Below are positions 32,953 to 42,900 of a stretch of DNA of 64,000 nt, piece by piece. Origin of the DNA: Myxococcota bacterium (lineage in GTDB: Bacteria; Myxococcota_A; UBA9160; UBA6930); assembly GCA_028285625.1 (NCBI GenBank), contig JANQOX010000023.1, forward strand, positions 186,001-250,000, in the 5' to 3' direction. Both the position numbers and the translations under genes were made by a program. The stretch's first letter is position 1; the number at the start of each line of letters is the position of its first letter. A model generated the notes under the pieces. It saw only the letters and a list, made by a program, of their open reading frames with translations, was not told the origin of the DNA and searched no databases.

Positions 32953-33450
32953 CTATTGGCCGCGTCGGGCGAAGTCCTCTCGGGTGAACGTGTAGAGCGT
33001 GCGGGCGCGCGCCACCTCCTCGAAGGGGACGGCGAGCACCTCTCCATCGACGTCGATCTGGGCCACGTCCCCCTGGAAGCCGAGCAGCGTGCCCTTGAAC
33101 CGCCGGCGCCCGTCGAGGGGGCGCCGCGTCTCCACGCGGACCTGCTGGCCGCAGGCCGCGACGAAGTCCTTCTCCCGGGCGAGGGTGCGGTCGAGGCCGG
33201 GCGACGTGACCTCCAGGTTGTACCGCTCTGGAATGGCGTCGACGGCGTCGAGGTGGGTCGCGATCTCGCGCGAGACGCTGGCGCACTGGTCCACGCCCAC
33301 GGCGCCGTCGCCCGCCTGGGTATCGACGATCACGCGGACGGTCCAAGGCGCACGTCCCCGCCGCTGCTCGATATCGACCAGCTCGAGACCACGATCTTCC
33401 AAGATCGGTTCCACCAGCGCACGCATCTCCGCCGGGATGTCCCGGTACAC
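32953..33450 (-). CDS. rimP: Ribosome maturation factor RimP
   Basis: 165 residues from the GTG at 33450, behind GGGAAG; an ATG at 33480 has no ribosome-binding site. Motifs are LVEPILEDRGLELVDIE, VDQCASVSREIATHLD and YNLEVTSPGLDRTLAREKDF, then the C-terminal SH3-like part (VRVETRRPL, FKGTLLGF). It is needed for 30S maturation. It heads the rimP-nusA-infB-ylxP-rbfA-truB operon; the stop is 20 bp before nusA. Confidence 0.93.
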   Translation of the reverse strand: MYRDIPAEMRALVEPILEDRGLELVDIEQRRGRAPWTVRVIVDTQAGDGAVGVDQCASVSREIATHLDAVDAIPERYNLEVTSPGLDRTLAREKDFVAACGQQVRVETRRPLDGRRRFKGTLLGFQGDVAQIDVDGEVLAVPFEEVARARTLYTFTREDFARRGQ

Positions 33451-33478
33451 TTGATCTTCCCGAGGCCAACATGTGCCC

Positions 33479-33509
33479 AAAACAAAAGAAGTGGACGGAC
33501 GCCCACTTC
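33479..33509 (-). terminator. Rho-independent terminator/attenuator in the rimP leader
   Basis: On the minus strand GAAGTGG and CCACTTC (7-bp perfect stem, 8-nt loop) are followed by TTTTGTTTT. It lies 29 nt before the rimP GTG and downstream of the best promoter match, so transcripts into the operon must read through it. Confidence 0.65.
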
Positions 33510-33531
33510 AAGCCGCAGCCAAAGCCCGCGT

Positions 33532-33560
33532 AACCTATCCAAACCATTGAACTAATGCAA
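33532..33560 (-). promoter_or_regulatory. Candidate promoter of the rimP-nusA-infB operon
   Basis: TTGCAT and TAGGTT spaced by 17 nt on the minus strand, in an AT-richer patch. Predicted start near 33525, giving a ~75-nt leader containing the terminator hairpin. Moderate consensus match. Confidence 0.4.
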
Positions 33561-33669
33561 TGCGGGCCCCCTCCCGCACGGCCCCGCGGGGCGGCGCTGG
33601 AGCGGCCCGGAAAAGCGCTCTAGGGGCGGCGGGTTCAGGCCCGCGGCCCTGCGGGGGCGCACCGGCTCG

Positions 33670-33732
33670 GGGCTCACCGGGCTAACCGGGCTCGTTGGGC
33701 TTGTTGGGCTCGCTGGGCCGGCTGGGCGGGAC
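33670..33732. repeat. Seven-unit 9-bp tandem repeat downstream of pyrD
   Basis: Seven consecutive 9-nt units beginning GGGC (GGGCTCACC, GGGCTAACC, GGGCTCGTT, GGGCTTGTT, GGGCTCGCT, GGGCCGGCT, GGGCGGGAC) end directly at the pyrD stop codon. The rest of the gap 33561-33669 holds GC-rich hairpins such as TGCGGG/CCCGCA but no gene. Confidence 0.7.
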
Positions 33733-34674
33733 TCAGCTGCGGTCCAGCGCGCCCACCAGGTCGGCCACCCGGGCCACGCCGTGGCGCTCGCAGTAGGCGG
33801 CCAGGCCTTCGACGATCTCGCCGGCGACCTCGGGGTTCAGGTAGTTGGCCGTCCCGACCTGGATGGCCGTCGCGCCGCACAGCAGGAAGCGCACCGCGTC
33901 GGCCGCGCAGGTGATCCCGCCCATGCCGCACACGGGGATCGAGACCGCCTGCGCGATCTGGAAGACGATGCGCTGGGCTACGGGCCGGATCGCCGGACCC
34001 GAGAGACCGCCCAACACGTTCGCGAGCGCGGGGCGGCGCGTCTCGGGATCGACCTCGAGCGCCTGGAGCGTGTTGATCGCAGCGATGCCGTCGGCCCCTT
34101 CGCCCTCGCACACGCGCGCCATCTCGGCGGGCGACGTCACGTTCGGCGAGAGCTTGATCACCAGCGGCAAGTCGGTGGCCGATCGGCAGGCCGCCACGAG
34201 CGTCGCGAGTGCCTGCGGGTCTTGCCCGAACTCGATGCCGCCGGCCTTCACGTGCGGACACGATGCATTCACTTCGAGGCCTGCCACCTTGGGCACCCCG
34301 GTGAGGCGCTTGCAGACCTCGGCGTAGCGATCGATCTCGGTCCCGAAGACGCTCGCGATCACCGGCACGCCGTCCGGGATCGCAGGCAGCTTCGTCGCCA
34401 CGAAGTCGTCGACGCCCACGTTCTCGAGGCTGATGGCATTCAGCATCCCGGCCGGCGTCTCGACGATGCGCGGGGGCGGATTGCCGTGGCGCGGGTCGAC
34501 GGTGAGGCTCTTGGCCACGAATCCGCCCAGGCGGGTGAGGTCGAGGAAGGGACCGAACTCGACGCCGTAGCCGAACGTGCCCGAGGCCGTGAGGACGGGA
34601 TTGCGCAGGGCGATGCCCGCGAAGTCGACGGAGAGGTCGGGCGCAGGTGCGGTCGTGCCGTCCTGGGCGCTCAC
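33733..34674 (-). CDS. pyrD: Dihydroorotate dehydrogenase, class 1B catalytic subunit
   Basis: 313 residues from a GTG at 34674, with GAGG 8 nt upstream. FMN-binding and catalytic motifs: VLTASGTFGYGVEF, KSLTVDPRHGNPPPR, GLEVNASCPHVKAGG (catalytic Cys of class 1), LPLVIKLSPNV, GLSGPAIRPVAQRIVFQI, CGMGGITCAADAVRFLLCGA. It oxidises dihydroorotate to orotate in pyrimidine synthesis, passing electrons through PyrK to NAD+. It is directly downstream of pyrK (25 bp), confirming the 1B type. Confidence 0.95.
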   Translation of the reverse strand: MSAQDGTTAPAPDLSVDFAGIALRNPVLTASGTFGYGVEFGPFLDLTRLGGFVAKSLTVDPRHGNPPPRIVETPAGMLNAISLENVGVDDFVATKLPAIPDGVPVIASVFGTEIDRYAEVCKRLTGVPKVAGLEVNASCPHVKAGGIEFGQDPQALATLVAACRSATDLPLVIKLSPNVTSPAEMARVCEGEGADGIAAINTLQALEVDPETRRPALANVLGGLSGPAIRPVAQRIVFQIAQAVSIPVCGMGGITCAADAVRFLLCGATAIQVGTANYLNPEVAGEIVEGLAAYCERHGVARVADLVGALDRS

Positions 34675-34699
34675 GGAAAACGCCTCGTTTCTGACGCGC

Positions 34700-35518
34700 T
34701 CACGGCAGCGCGTCCACGCGAAGCTCGGTCGTGTCGAAGACCGGGCCGTCGCGACACACCAGGTGGAGCTTCTCGCCGGGGCCGTGGACGGCGCAGCCCA
34801 GGCACACGCCGAAGCCGCAGGCCATGCGATTCTCCAGAGACAACGTGCACGGCACACCGGCACCCTCGGCCAGCCCGGCGACCGCCTGCATCATCGGCGT
34901 GGGGCCACACGCGTACACGCGGGTCGGCCCGTCGGCTTCGGCCAGGGCGCGCTCGAGCAGCGCCGTCACGAGACCGCGGTGTCCGGCGCTGCCATCTTCG
35001 GTGGCCAGCGACAGCCGCACGCCGAGCGCTTCGAAATCGGCGAGGCCCATCAGGTCGTCGGCGTGTCGCGCGCCGAGCAGAACGTGCACGTCTGCCTGCG
35101 CGCGGGCGGCCGCGGCCAGCCCGTAGAGCGATGCGATGCCCGTGCCGCCACCCACGAGCAGCGCCGTCTCGCCCGCGCCAGGGGTCTCGAAACCACGGCC
35201 CAGCGGACCCACCACCGGCAGGGCCACGCCGGGGTCGTAGCCGGCCAGCAGTGAGGTGCCGCGACCGACCACCTTGTACAGCACCTCGAGCAGCGTGGCG
35301 TCGGGCCGCCGCTCGGTGCGATAGACCGCCATCGGGCGCGGCAGCAGCGGGTCGTGGCGCGGAGGCTCCGGCGGCGCGAGATGCAGCATCAGGAACTGGC
35401 CCGGCGCGGGCTCGGGCCAGTCGGCCGGCGCACGCAGCACCAGACGCCGGTTGCCTCCCCGGCCCTCGGCCTCGTTCCGCTCGATGGCCATCAGCGACCG
35501 CACCGCGTTCACGTTCAC
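34700..35518 (-). CDS. pyrK: Dihydroorotate dehydrogenase electron-transfer subunit
   Basis: 272 residues from a GTG overlapping the acetyltransferase stop (GTGA). A ferredoxin-reductase-like FAD domain precedes an NAD-binding domain (LLVGGGTGIASLYGLAAAA, CGPTPMMQAVAGL). The 2Fe-2S cluster cysteines are at the C-terminus in RMACGFGVCLGCAV plus LVCRDGPVF. It couples PyrD to NAD+. Placed directly before pyrD and translationally linked to the upstream gene. Confidence 0.94.
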   Translation of the reverse strand: MNVNAVRSLMAIERNEAEGRGGNRRLVLRAPADWPEPAPGQFLMLHLAPPEPPRHDPLLPRPMAVYRTERRPDATLLEVLYKVVGRGTSLLAGYDPGVALPVVGPLGRGFETPGAGETALLVGGGTGIASLYGLAAAARAQADVHVLLGARHADDLMGLADFEALGVRLSLATEDGSAGHRGLVTALLERALAEADGPTRVYACGPTPMMQAVAGLAEGAGVPCTLSLENRMACGFGVCLGCAVHGPGEKLHLVCRDGPVFDTTELRVDALP

Positions 35519-36023
35519 GGAAGGGCTCCGGCCTTGTCCGCGGGCGCGGCTTCGCGAGTCATCAGGACGGCATCCTCACCGCCGCGGTAATAGCGCGGGC
35601 GGCGGCCCACGGCGACGAAGCCGAGCGCGCCGTAGAACGCCTGGGCGCCGGCGTCTCCGGCCCGAACCTCGAGATCCAGCCTGGCCCCGGCGGGCGCGGC
35701 GGTGATGGCGTGGGCGATCAGGGCGCGGCCCACCCCGCTGCGGCGAGCGGCGGGCACGACCGCGATCGAGAGCACCTCGACCACGTCATCGAGCACCCGC
35801 GCGGCCAGATAGCCCTGGACACGACCGGATCGGCGCACCACCCACACATGGGCGTCGTCCCGAGCGAGCTCGTCGCGAAAGCCGTCCGCCGAGAACGCCC
35901 CCGGCAGCGCCTCGGCAGCGATGCGGGCGAGCTCGGCGACGTCCTCCGGGCGCGCCTCTTCGATGGCCGGTGCGGTACCGGGCGCGAAGGCCGGCGCGGC
36001 CCCGGCCCCGGGATCGGCGGCGT

Positions 36024-36027
<4 letters not shown>
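35515..36027 (-). CDS. GNAT N-acetyltransferase (RimI-like)
   Basis: 170 residues from a TTG at 36027 overlapping the ntrX-like stop as TTGA. GNAT elements: ARPEDVAELARIAAEALP at the N-terminus, the acetyl-CoA loop IAVVPAARRSGVGRALIAHA (R-x-x-G-x-G/A), and the C-terminal AQAFYGALGFVAVGRRPRYYRGGEDAVLM typical of RimI. RimI acetylates the N-terminus of ribosomal protein S18, but a different peptide substrate is possible. The first ~25 residues are Ala/Pro-rich and less certain. Confidence 0.8.
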
Positions 36028-37373
<1,346 letters not shown>

Positions 37374-37416
37374 ACCCGAAGACTAGCGAGGTGGCTCCCC
37401 GAACTCCGGGGCCCGG

Positions 37417-39750
37417 TCAGGCGCTGCTGACCGGCAGTTCGATGATGAAGCGGGTGCCGTGGGGCTTGTTGTCGTGGACGCGGATGTAGCCGTGGTGGTC
37501 GGCGATGATGCGGCTCACGATGGCCAGGCCGAGGCCGGTGCCGTGGTCCTTGGTCGAGTAGTAGGGCTCGAAGATGCGGCGGCGGTCCTCGGGCCGGATG
37601 CCCTCGCCGTCGTCGGCGACCTCGAGGCGCACGGTCTCGAGCGGGGTGTCGTAGACCGTCCGGACCTCGATGCTGCCGGTCTCGCCCACGGCGGCCCGGG
37701 CGTTGTCGATCAGGTTCGTGAGCACCCGCCTGAGCTGGTCGCGGTCGAGGTCGACCTTCGGGACGGTCGGGTCGAGGTCGGTGTCGAAGCGCGCGCCCTC
37801 GCTCTCCGCATAGCTCGAGATCGCCTCGTGGACGAGCTGGTTCAGGTCGTCGGGGCGCGGGCGGGCCTGGGGAAGGCGCGCGAAATTCGAGAACTCGTTC
37901 ACGAGTACCTTGAGCCCGTCCACGTGGCTCGTGATCGTGTCCACGCATTCGTCCAGCACCTGGCGCTCTTCGGGGGTGTCGCCCAGGCGGTCGCCGAAGC
38001 GCCGGCGGATGCGCTGGGCCGAGAGCTGGATCGGCGTGAGCGGGTTCTTGATCTCGTGGGCGATGCGCCGGGCGACCTCGCGCCAGGCGGCCATGCGCTG
38101 GGCGCGCACCTCCTGGGTGTAGTCGTCGAACACGAACACGCTGCCGAGCGTCCGGCCGTCGTCGTCCTGCAGGAGCGAGAGGCTCACCACCAGGGTGAGC
38201 AGGTCGTCGCCGCTCGGCGTCGAGAGCTGCACCTGCTGGCGCACGCTCTCCCGAATGCCGGCGCGGGTCTGGGCCTCGAGACCGCGCATCACCTCGAAGA
38301 CCTCGGCGGGAAGCCCCACCTCCGCGACCTTGCGGCCCAGCAGGTCGGTACCGGGCAGCACGCCCAGCAGGCGCTGGGCCGCCGGGTTCAGGGTGGTGAT
38401 GCAGTCCTCGGCATCCACCGCGACGACGCCCGCGTCGACGTTGCGCAGCACCGTCTCCATCTGGCGGCGGCGCTGGTCGAGCTCGGTATTCGAAGCCTCG
38501 AGTCCCGACAGCGCTTCGCGCAGGTCGCCCGTCATCTGGTTGAAGGACTTCACCAGCAGGCCGATCTCGTCGTCGGAGGTCGACTCGATCACCACGTCCA
38601 GGTCGCCGCGGGCGACCTTCTCGGTGCCCTCGGCCAGCGCGCGGATCGGCGTGGTCACACCCTTGGCCATGCGCAGGCCCCACCAGAGCGCGAAGAGCCC
38701 GATCACCAGCGAGAACAGCAGCAGCACCAGCCGGTAGATGCCGGCGATGCGCCCCGCGAACGGTTGGATCGCGCGGTATTCCTCGACCGCCGACTTGATC
38801 TTCTCGACCTTGTAGACGAGCGGGTGCGGCACCAGGTGGTTGACCACCACGGCCCCGACCACCTCGTCGGGGCGCACCGGATCGCTCGAGCGGATCGGGA
38901 CGGCGCTGCGGATCACGTCGCCGATCTCGGTGCCGGTCGACTCGACGAGCGTGCGCTCCTCGCCCGCCAGGGCCGCGGTCACCAGGCCGCTCTCGCGCTT
39001 CACGAAGGCCGCATCGGGAATCTCGGGGTTCACCAGCGTCGCCAACGGTTCGCTCGATGCGAACGGGAACACCTGCACCACGCCCAGGTGATACTCGCGC
39101 TGCTTCTCGTGCAGGAAGGCCTCGAGCGCGTCGCGGTTGTCCTCGCGCAGCAGTCGCTCGCGTGTGATCTGCAGGGCGAGCTGCTCGCCGAAGTGGCGCG
39201 CGTTGCCACTCCAGGCGTCGTAGTAGGCCTCGGCCACGTCGCCCGAGTCCTCGATGGCGCGGTCCATCTGCAGGCCGAACCAGGCGTTGATCGACGCCGT
39301 GATGAACGACGACGACACCAGGTACTGGACGGCCATGGGTACCGCCGCCACCAGGAACAGCGCGAGCACGAACTTCAGGTTCAGGTGCGAACCCAGCGTG
39401 CCGGTGCGTCGCTCGAAGATGAGCTTCACGAAGCCGCGACCGATCAGGTAGACGAGCAGGACGATCAGCACGACCAGCAGGGCGTTCAGCGCGAGGAAGA
39501 TCAGGCTGCCGCCGAAGGGCAGCAGCTCCGGCAGCACCGCGACCTCGCGTTCCACCAGCACGATGGCGGCGATCGCGACCAGCACGGCCACCGTGATGAC
39601 CAGGTCGCGGCGACGGCGGCGGCGCTCGGCGTCGGGCAGCGGCGGCGCGGACGCCCGCATCGGCTCCCGCTCCGCCGACTCGGGCGGGCGCTCGGCGTCT
39701 GCGGCGGCCGGTTCGGGTCCCGGCTGGGCGGGGTCGGGATCGGGCGGCAT
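37417..39750 (-). CDS. NtrY-like membrane histidine kinase
   Basis: 777 residues from the ATG at 39750, behind GGGAGG. A Pro/Glu-rich cytosolic start is followed by three membrane helices (~50-150), a large extracytoplasmic domain (~155-350), a fourth helix, HAMP (~390-440), PAS (~455-540), HisKA with phosphoacceptor His in RRIAHEIKNPLTPI, and HATPase_c (LTNLIDNARAAV, DDGEGI, KDHGTGLGLAIV). The full NtrY architecture is present. It senses an envelope or redox cue and phosphorylates the NtrX-like protein encoded immediately downstream. It heads the operon that also holds rimI, pyrK and pyrD. Confidence 0.93.
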   Translation of the reverse strand: MPPDPDPAQPGPEPAAADAERPPESAEREPMRASAPPLPDAERRRRRRDLVITVAVLVAIAAIVLVEREVAVLPELLPFGGSLIFLALNALLVVLIVLLVYLIGRGFVKLIFERRTGTLGSHLNLKFVLALFLVAAVPMAVQYLVSSSFITASINAWFGLQMDRAIEDSGDVAEAYYDAWSGNARHFGEQLALQITRERLLREDNRDALEAFLHEKQREYHLGVVQVFPFASSEPLATLVNPEIPDAAFVKRESGLVTAALAGEERTLVESTGTEIGDVIRSAVPIRSSDPVRPDEVVGAVVVNHLVPHPLVYKVEKIKSAVEEYRAIQPFAGRIAGIYRLVLLLFSLVIGLFALWWGLRMAKGVTTPIRALAEGTEKVARGDLDVVIESTSDDEIGLLVKSFNQMTGDLREALSGLEASNTELDQRRRQMETVLRNVDAGVVAVDAEDCITTLNPAAQRLLGVLPGTDLLGRKVAEVGLPAEVFEVMRGLEAQTRAGIRESVRQQVQLSTPSGDDLLTLVVSLSLLQDDDGRTLGSVFVFDDYTQEVRAQRMAAWREVARRIAHEIKNPLTPIQLSAQRIRRRFGDRLGDTPEERQVLDECVDTITSHVDGLKVLVNEFSNFARLPQARPRPDDLNQLVHEAISSYAESEGARFDTDLDPTVPKVDLDRDQLRRVLTNLIDNARAAVGETGSIEVRTVYDTPLETVRLEVADDGEGIRPEDRRRIFEPYYSTKDHGTGLGLAIVSRIIADHHGYIRVHDNKPHGTRFIIELPVSSA

Positions 39751-39773
39751 GGCGATCTCGTAACCTCCCGAAA

Positions 39774-39802
39774 AATCTATTCAAACGGATCCGGCACCGC
39801 AA
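39774..39802 (-). promoter_or_regulatory. Candidate promoter of the ntrY operon
   Basis: TTGCGG and TAGATT with a 17-nt spacer on the minus strand, ~24 nt before the ntrY start codon. The gap 39751-39901 is divergent with the giant TPR gene and is locally AT-rich (AAAAATCTATTCAAA). Confidence 0.3.
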
Positions 39803-39901
39803 CGCTTCGGATTCAAGAGTGGGGGGCGTGGGGCCGATGATAGGCATCAGGGGCCGCCGCCGAAGCCGAGGGCGAGCAGCGACGTCCCCAGGGGGGATCC
39901 G

Positions 39902-42900
39902 TTGTCCGACTCGACCTTGGCGCAACTGCGCGCCCGCTTCGAGGCCAGCCCGGGCGATCGCGCCGCATTCGAGGCGCTCGAAGAGCAACTGTTCGTGCGC
40001 GGCGAGTGGGCCCCGCTGGTGGCGCTCTACGACGACCGCCTCGCCGCACCGGAGGTCGCCGCCGACGGACCCGACGCAGGACGTCGCGAACGGGCCCGGG
40101 TGCTCTTCCGCAAGGGACAGGTGCTCGAAGAGCGCCGCCTCGAAGCCGACCGGGCGATCGACTGCTACCGCGAGGTCCTCGACCTCGACCCGGGCTTTCG
40201 CCCGGCGCTTCAGCAGCTGCGCGGCCTGTTCGCACGCCGCGAGGACTGGGACGAAGTGCTCCTCGCGGCCGAGCGCGAAAGCGCCATCGAGATGCCCGCG
40301 CCCGAGCGAGCGCGCTTCGCGACGGAGGTCGGCGAGATCTACGAGCAGCGCCTGTCGGATGCCGAGCAGGCACTCGTGCAGTACGAGGATGCGCTGCAGG
40401 CCGATCCCGACCACGTGGCGGCGTTGCTCGGTGCCGCGCGTGCCCACGTGAGCCTGGGTGCGCCCCGCGCTGCGGCGGCCGCCCTCGAACGCGCGACCGA
40501 GCGGCTGCGTGGCGCCGACCGCGCTCCGGCGCTGGTGGCCTGGGCCGAGCTCTGCGAGGGCGAGCTCGGCGAAGCCGACCGCGCGCCCGAACTCTACCGC
40601 CGTGCACTCACCGACGACCCGCGCTGTGAGCGCGCACTCGAATCGCTGTCCTGGGAGGCCGGCCGCAGTGGCAACTGGGAGATGCTGGACGACCTGTGCG
40701 AGCGACGCTTCGAAGTCGCCACGGGCGCCGTCCGGCGGCTGGCGATCGCGCACGAGGCCGCCCGCGGGCAGCTCGAAGGGGCGCGCAACCCGCGCGCCGC
40801 CCGGCACTGGCTGGACCGTGCAGAGTCCCTGTTCGGCGACGACCCCGTCGTGCCGATGCTGCGCGCCGACTGCGAAGGGCTGGCGGGTGATCGCAAGGCG
40901 CGCGAGCCGCACCTCCGGCGAGCCCTCGCGCTGGCGGGCGATGCGATCCCCGAGAGCGTGCTGCGCGAGTGCGCCGAACTGGCCATGGCGCGCGGCGACG
41001 GAGAGCAGGCCGCACAGGACTTCCAGGCCCTGCTGGCGCGCACCGGCCCGGTGCCCGAGACGCTCGAGCCCTTCGAAGAAGTGCTGGCCGAGCTGGGCCG
41101 CGACGACGAGCTGGACGAGCTGCTGGTGCTGGCCGCAGGGAGTGCCGGCGGCACCCAGCGAACCGAGCTCTGGCTGCGACTGGCGAGCCTTCGCGAGCAG
41201 CGCGAAGACGCGGACTCGGCCCGCGAGGCGCTGGAGAACGCCGCGCGCACCGACCCGGGCCACCCGGAGGTCTGCCAGCGGCTCGAGTCCATCTACCGCG
41301 CCGACGCCGATGGTTCGGCGCTTCGCACCCACCTGGAGCGTTCGCTGGCCGCAGCCACCGAACCCGCGCGCCAGGTGGCCCTGCGCTGCGCGCTCGGCGA
41401 TCAGGCGCTCGATGCGGGCGACGAAGACGCCGCGCAGTCGCACTTCGAAGCCGCCCTCGTCCTCTCGGCGGACGAGCCGCGCGCCCGACAGGGCCTCGAG
41501 CGCATCGCACTGGCCAGTGGCGACCCGGCCAGCATCGCCGAGACCTTCGAAGCCGAGTCGCGCATCACCACCGATCCCGAGCGGCTGCGCTTCCTCTGCA
41601 CCGAACTCACGCGCATCCACCGCGAGCTCGACGCCCCCGAGCGCGCCCTCGACGCCTGCCAGCGCCTGCTCGAACACGTGCCCGACCACGAGCCGGCCCT
41701 GCGCGCGAAGCTCTCGCTCGAAGAGGCCCTGGGCCACGACGACGAACGACTCGCCACGCTGACGCGGCTCGAGGACTTCTCGGCAGGTGCGGACCTGGCC
41801 GCCCTGCGCCGCGATCGCGCGCGCCTTCTCGAAGCGCGGAATGACCTCGACGGCTGCATCGATGCGCTGAACGACGCGCTGCGCGCCGACCCGGACGACC
41901 GCGAGAGCCTCTGCGCACTGCTCGGCCCGCTCGAGACGCGCGCCCGACACGCCGAACGCGCCGACGTGCTGCGGCGGCTGGCGGCGGATGCCCCTGCCGA
42001 GCACGCGCGCGAGCTGCGCGTCGAGCTTGCCGTGCTGCTCGAAGAGCAGCTGGGCGATGCGGCCGGTGCGATCGACGTGCTGGAGGCGCTGGTCGAGTCC
42101 GGCCAGGCCCCCGAAGAGACCTTGCCGAGGCTCGAACGACTGCTCGAACGCACCGGGCGCGACCGCGCCCTCGAGGCCCTGCTTGCGCGGCGCCGAGCGC
42201 TGCTGGATGCGGGCGGAGCCGAAGCCCTGGCCCTCGACCGACGCCGGGCAGAACTGCTGGCGGGCCCGCTCGATCGGCCGGACGAAGCCGCCGACCTGCT
42301 CCTGGGCTTGCGCGAAGCGCTTCCCGAAGAGGCCGCGCTCGGCGAGCAGCTCGAACGCGCCCTCCGCGCGGCTCGCCGACACGACGCCCTGGCCGAGCTG
42401 CTGGCCGAGCGCGCCGCGAACGAGCGCGACCCGGAACGCCGGTCGGCGCTCGAACTCGAACGCGCCGACCTGCTCGCGACGTTGGGCGAGCACGACGCAT
42501 CGATCGCCCTGCTCGGCGAGCTGGCCGAGCGCGGCGGTGTACACGGCCTGGCCGCCGAATCGCGCATCGACGCCTCGCTCGAACGGGGCGGCGCCTTCGA
42601 GGCCCTGGCCGAACGGCTCGAAGCCCGGCTCGACCAGGTGCCCTTGCAGGAGCGCGTGGCGGTGCACGAGTGGCTGGTCCACCTGTACCGCGACCGGCTG
42701 CAGGACCCGCAGCGCGCGGCCGACCATCTCGATGCCGCAGCGCGGCGGGCCCGTGATCGCGTAGACCTCTGGCAGGCCCTCGTGCAGCTCCACGATCGCG
42801 AGGGGTGCACCGCATCCGTACGCGATGCGATCGAGGGCGAGCTCGGATGCGCCCTCGACACCCACCGAGCACGCGGGCTGCACGCGCGCGCGGCGACGAT

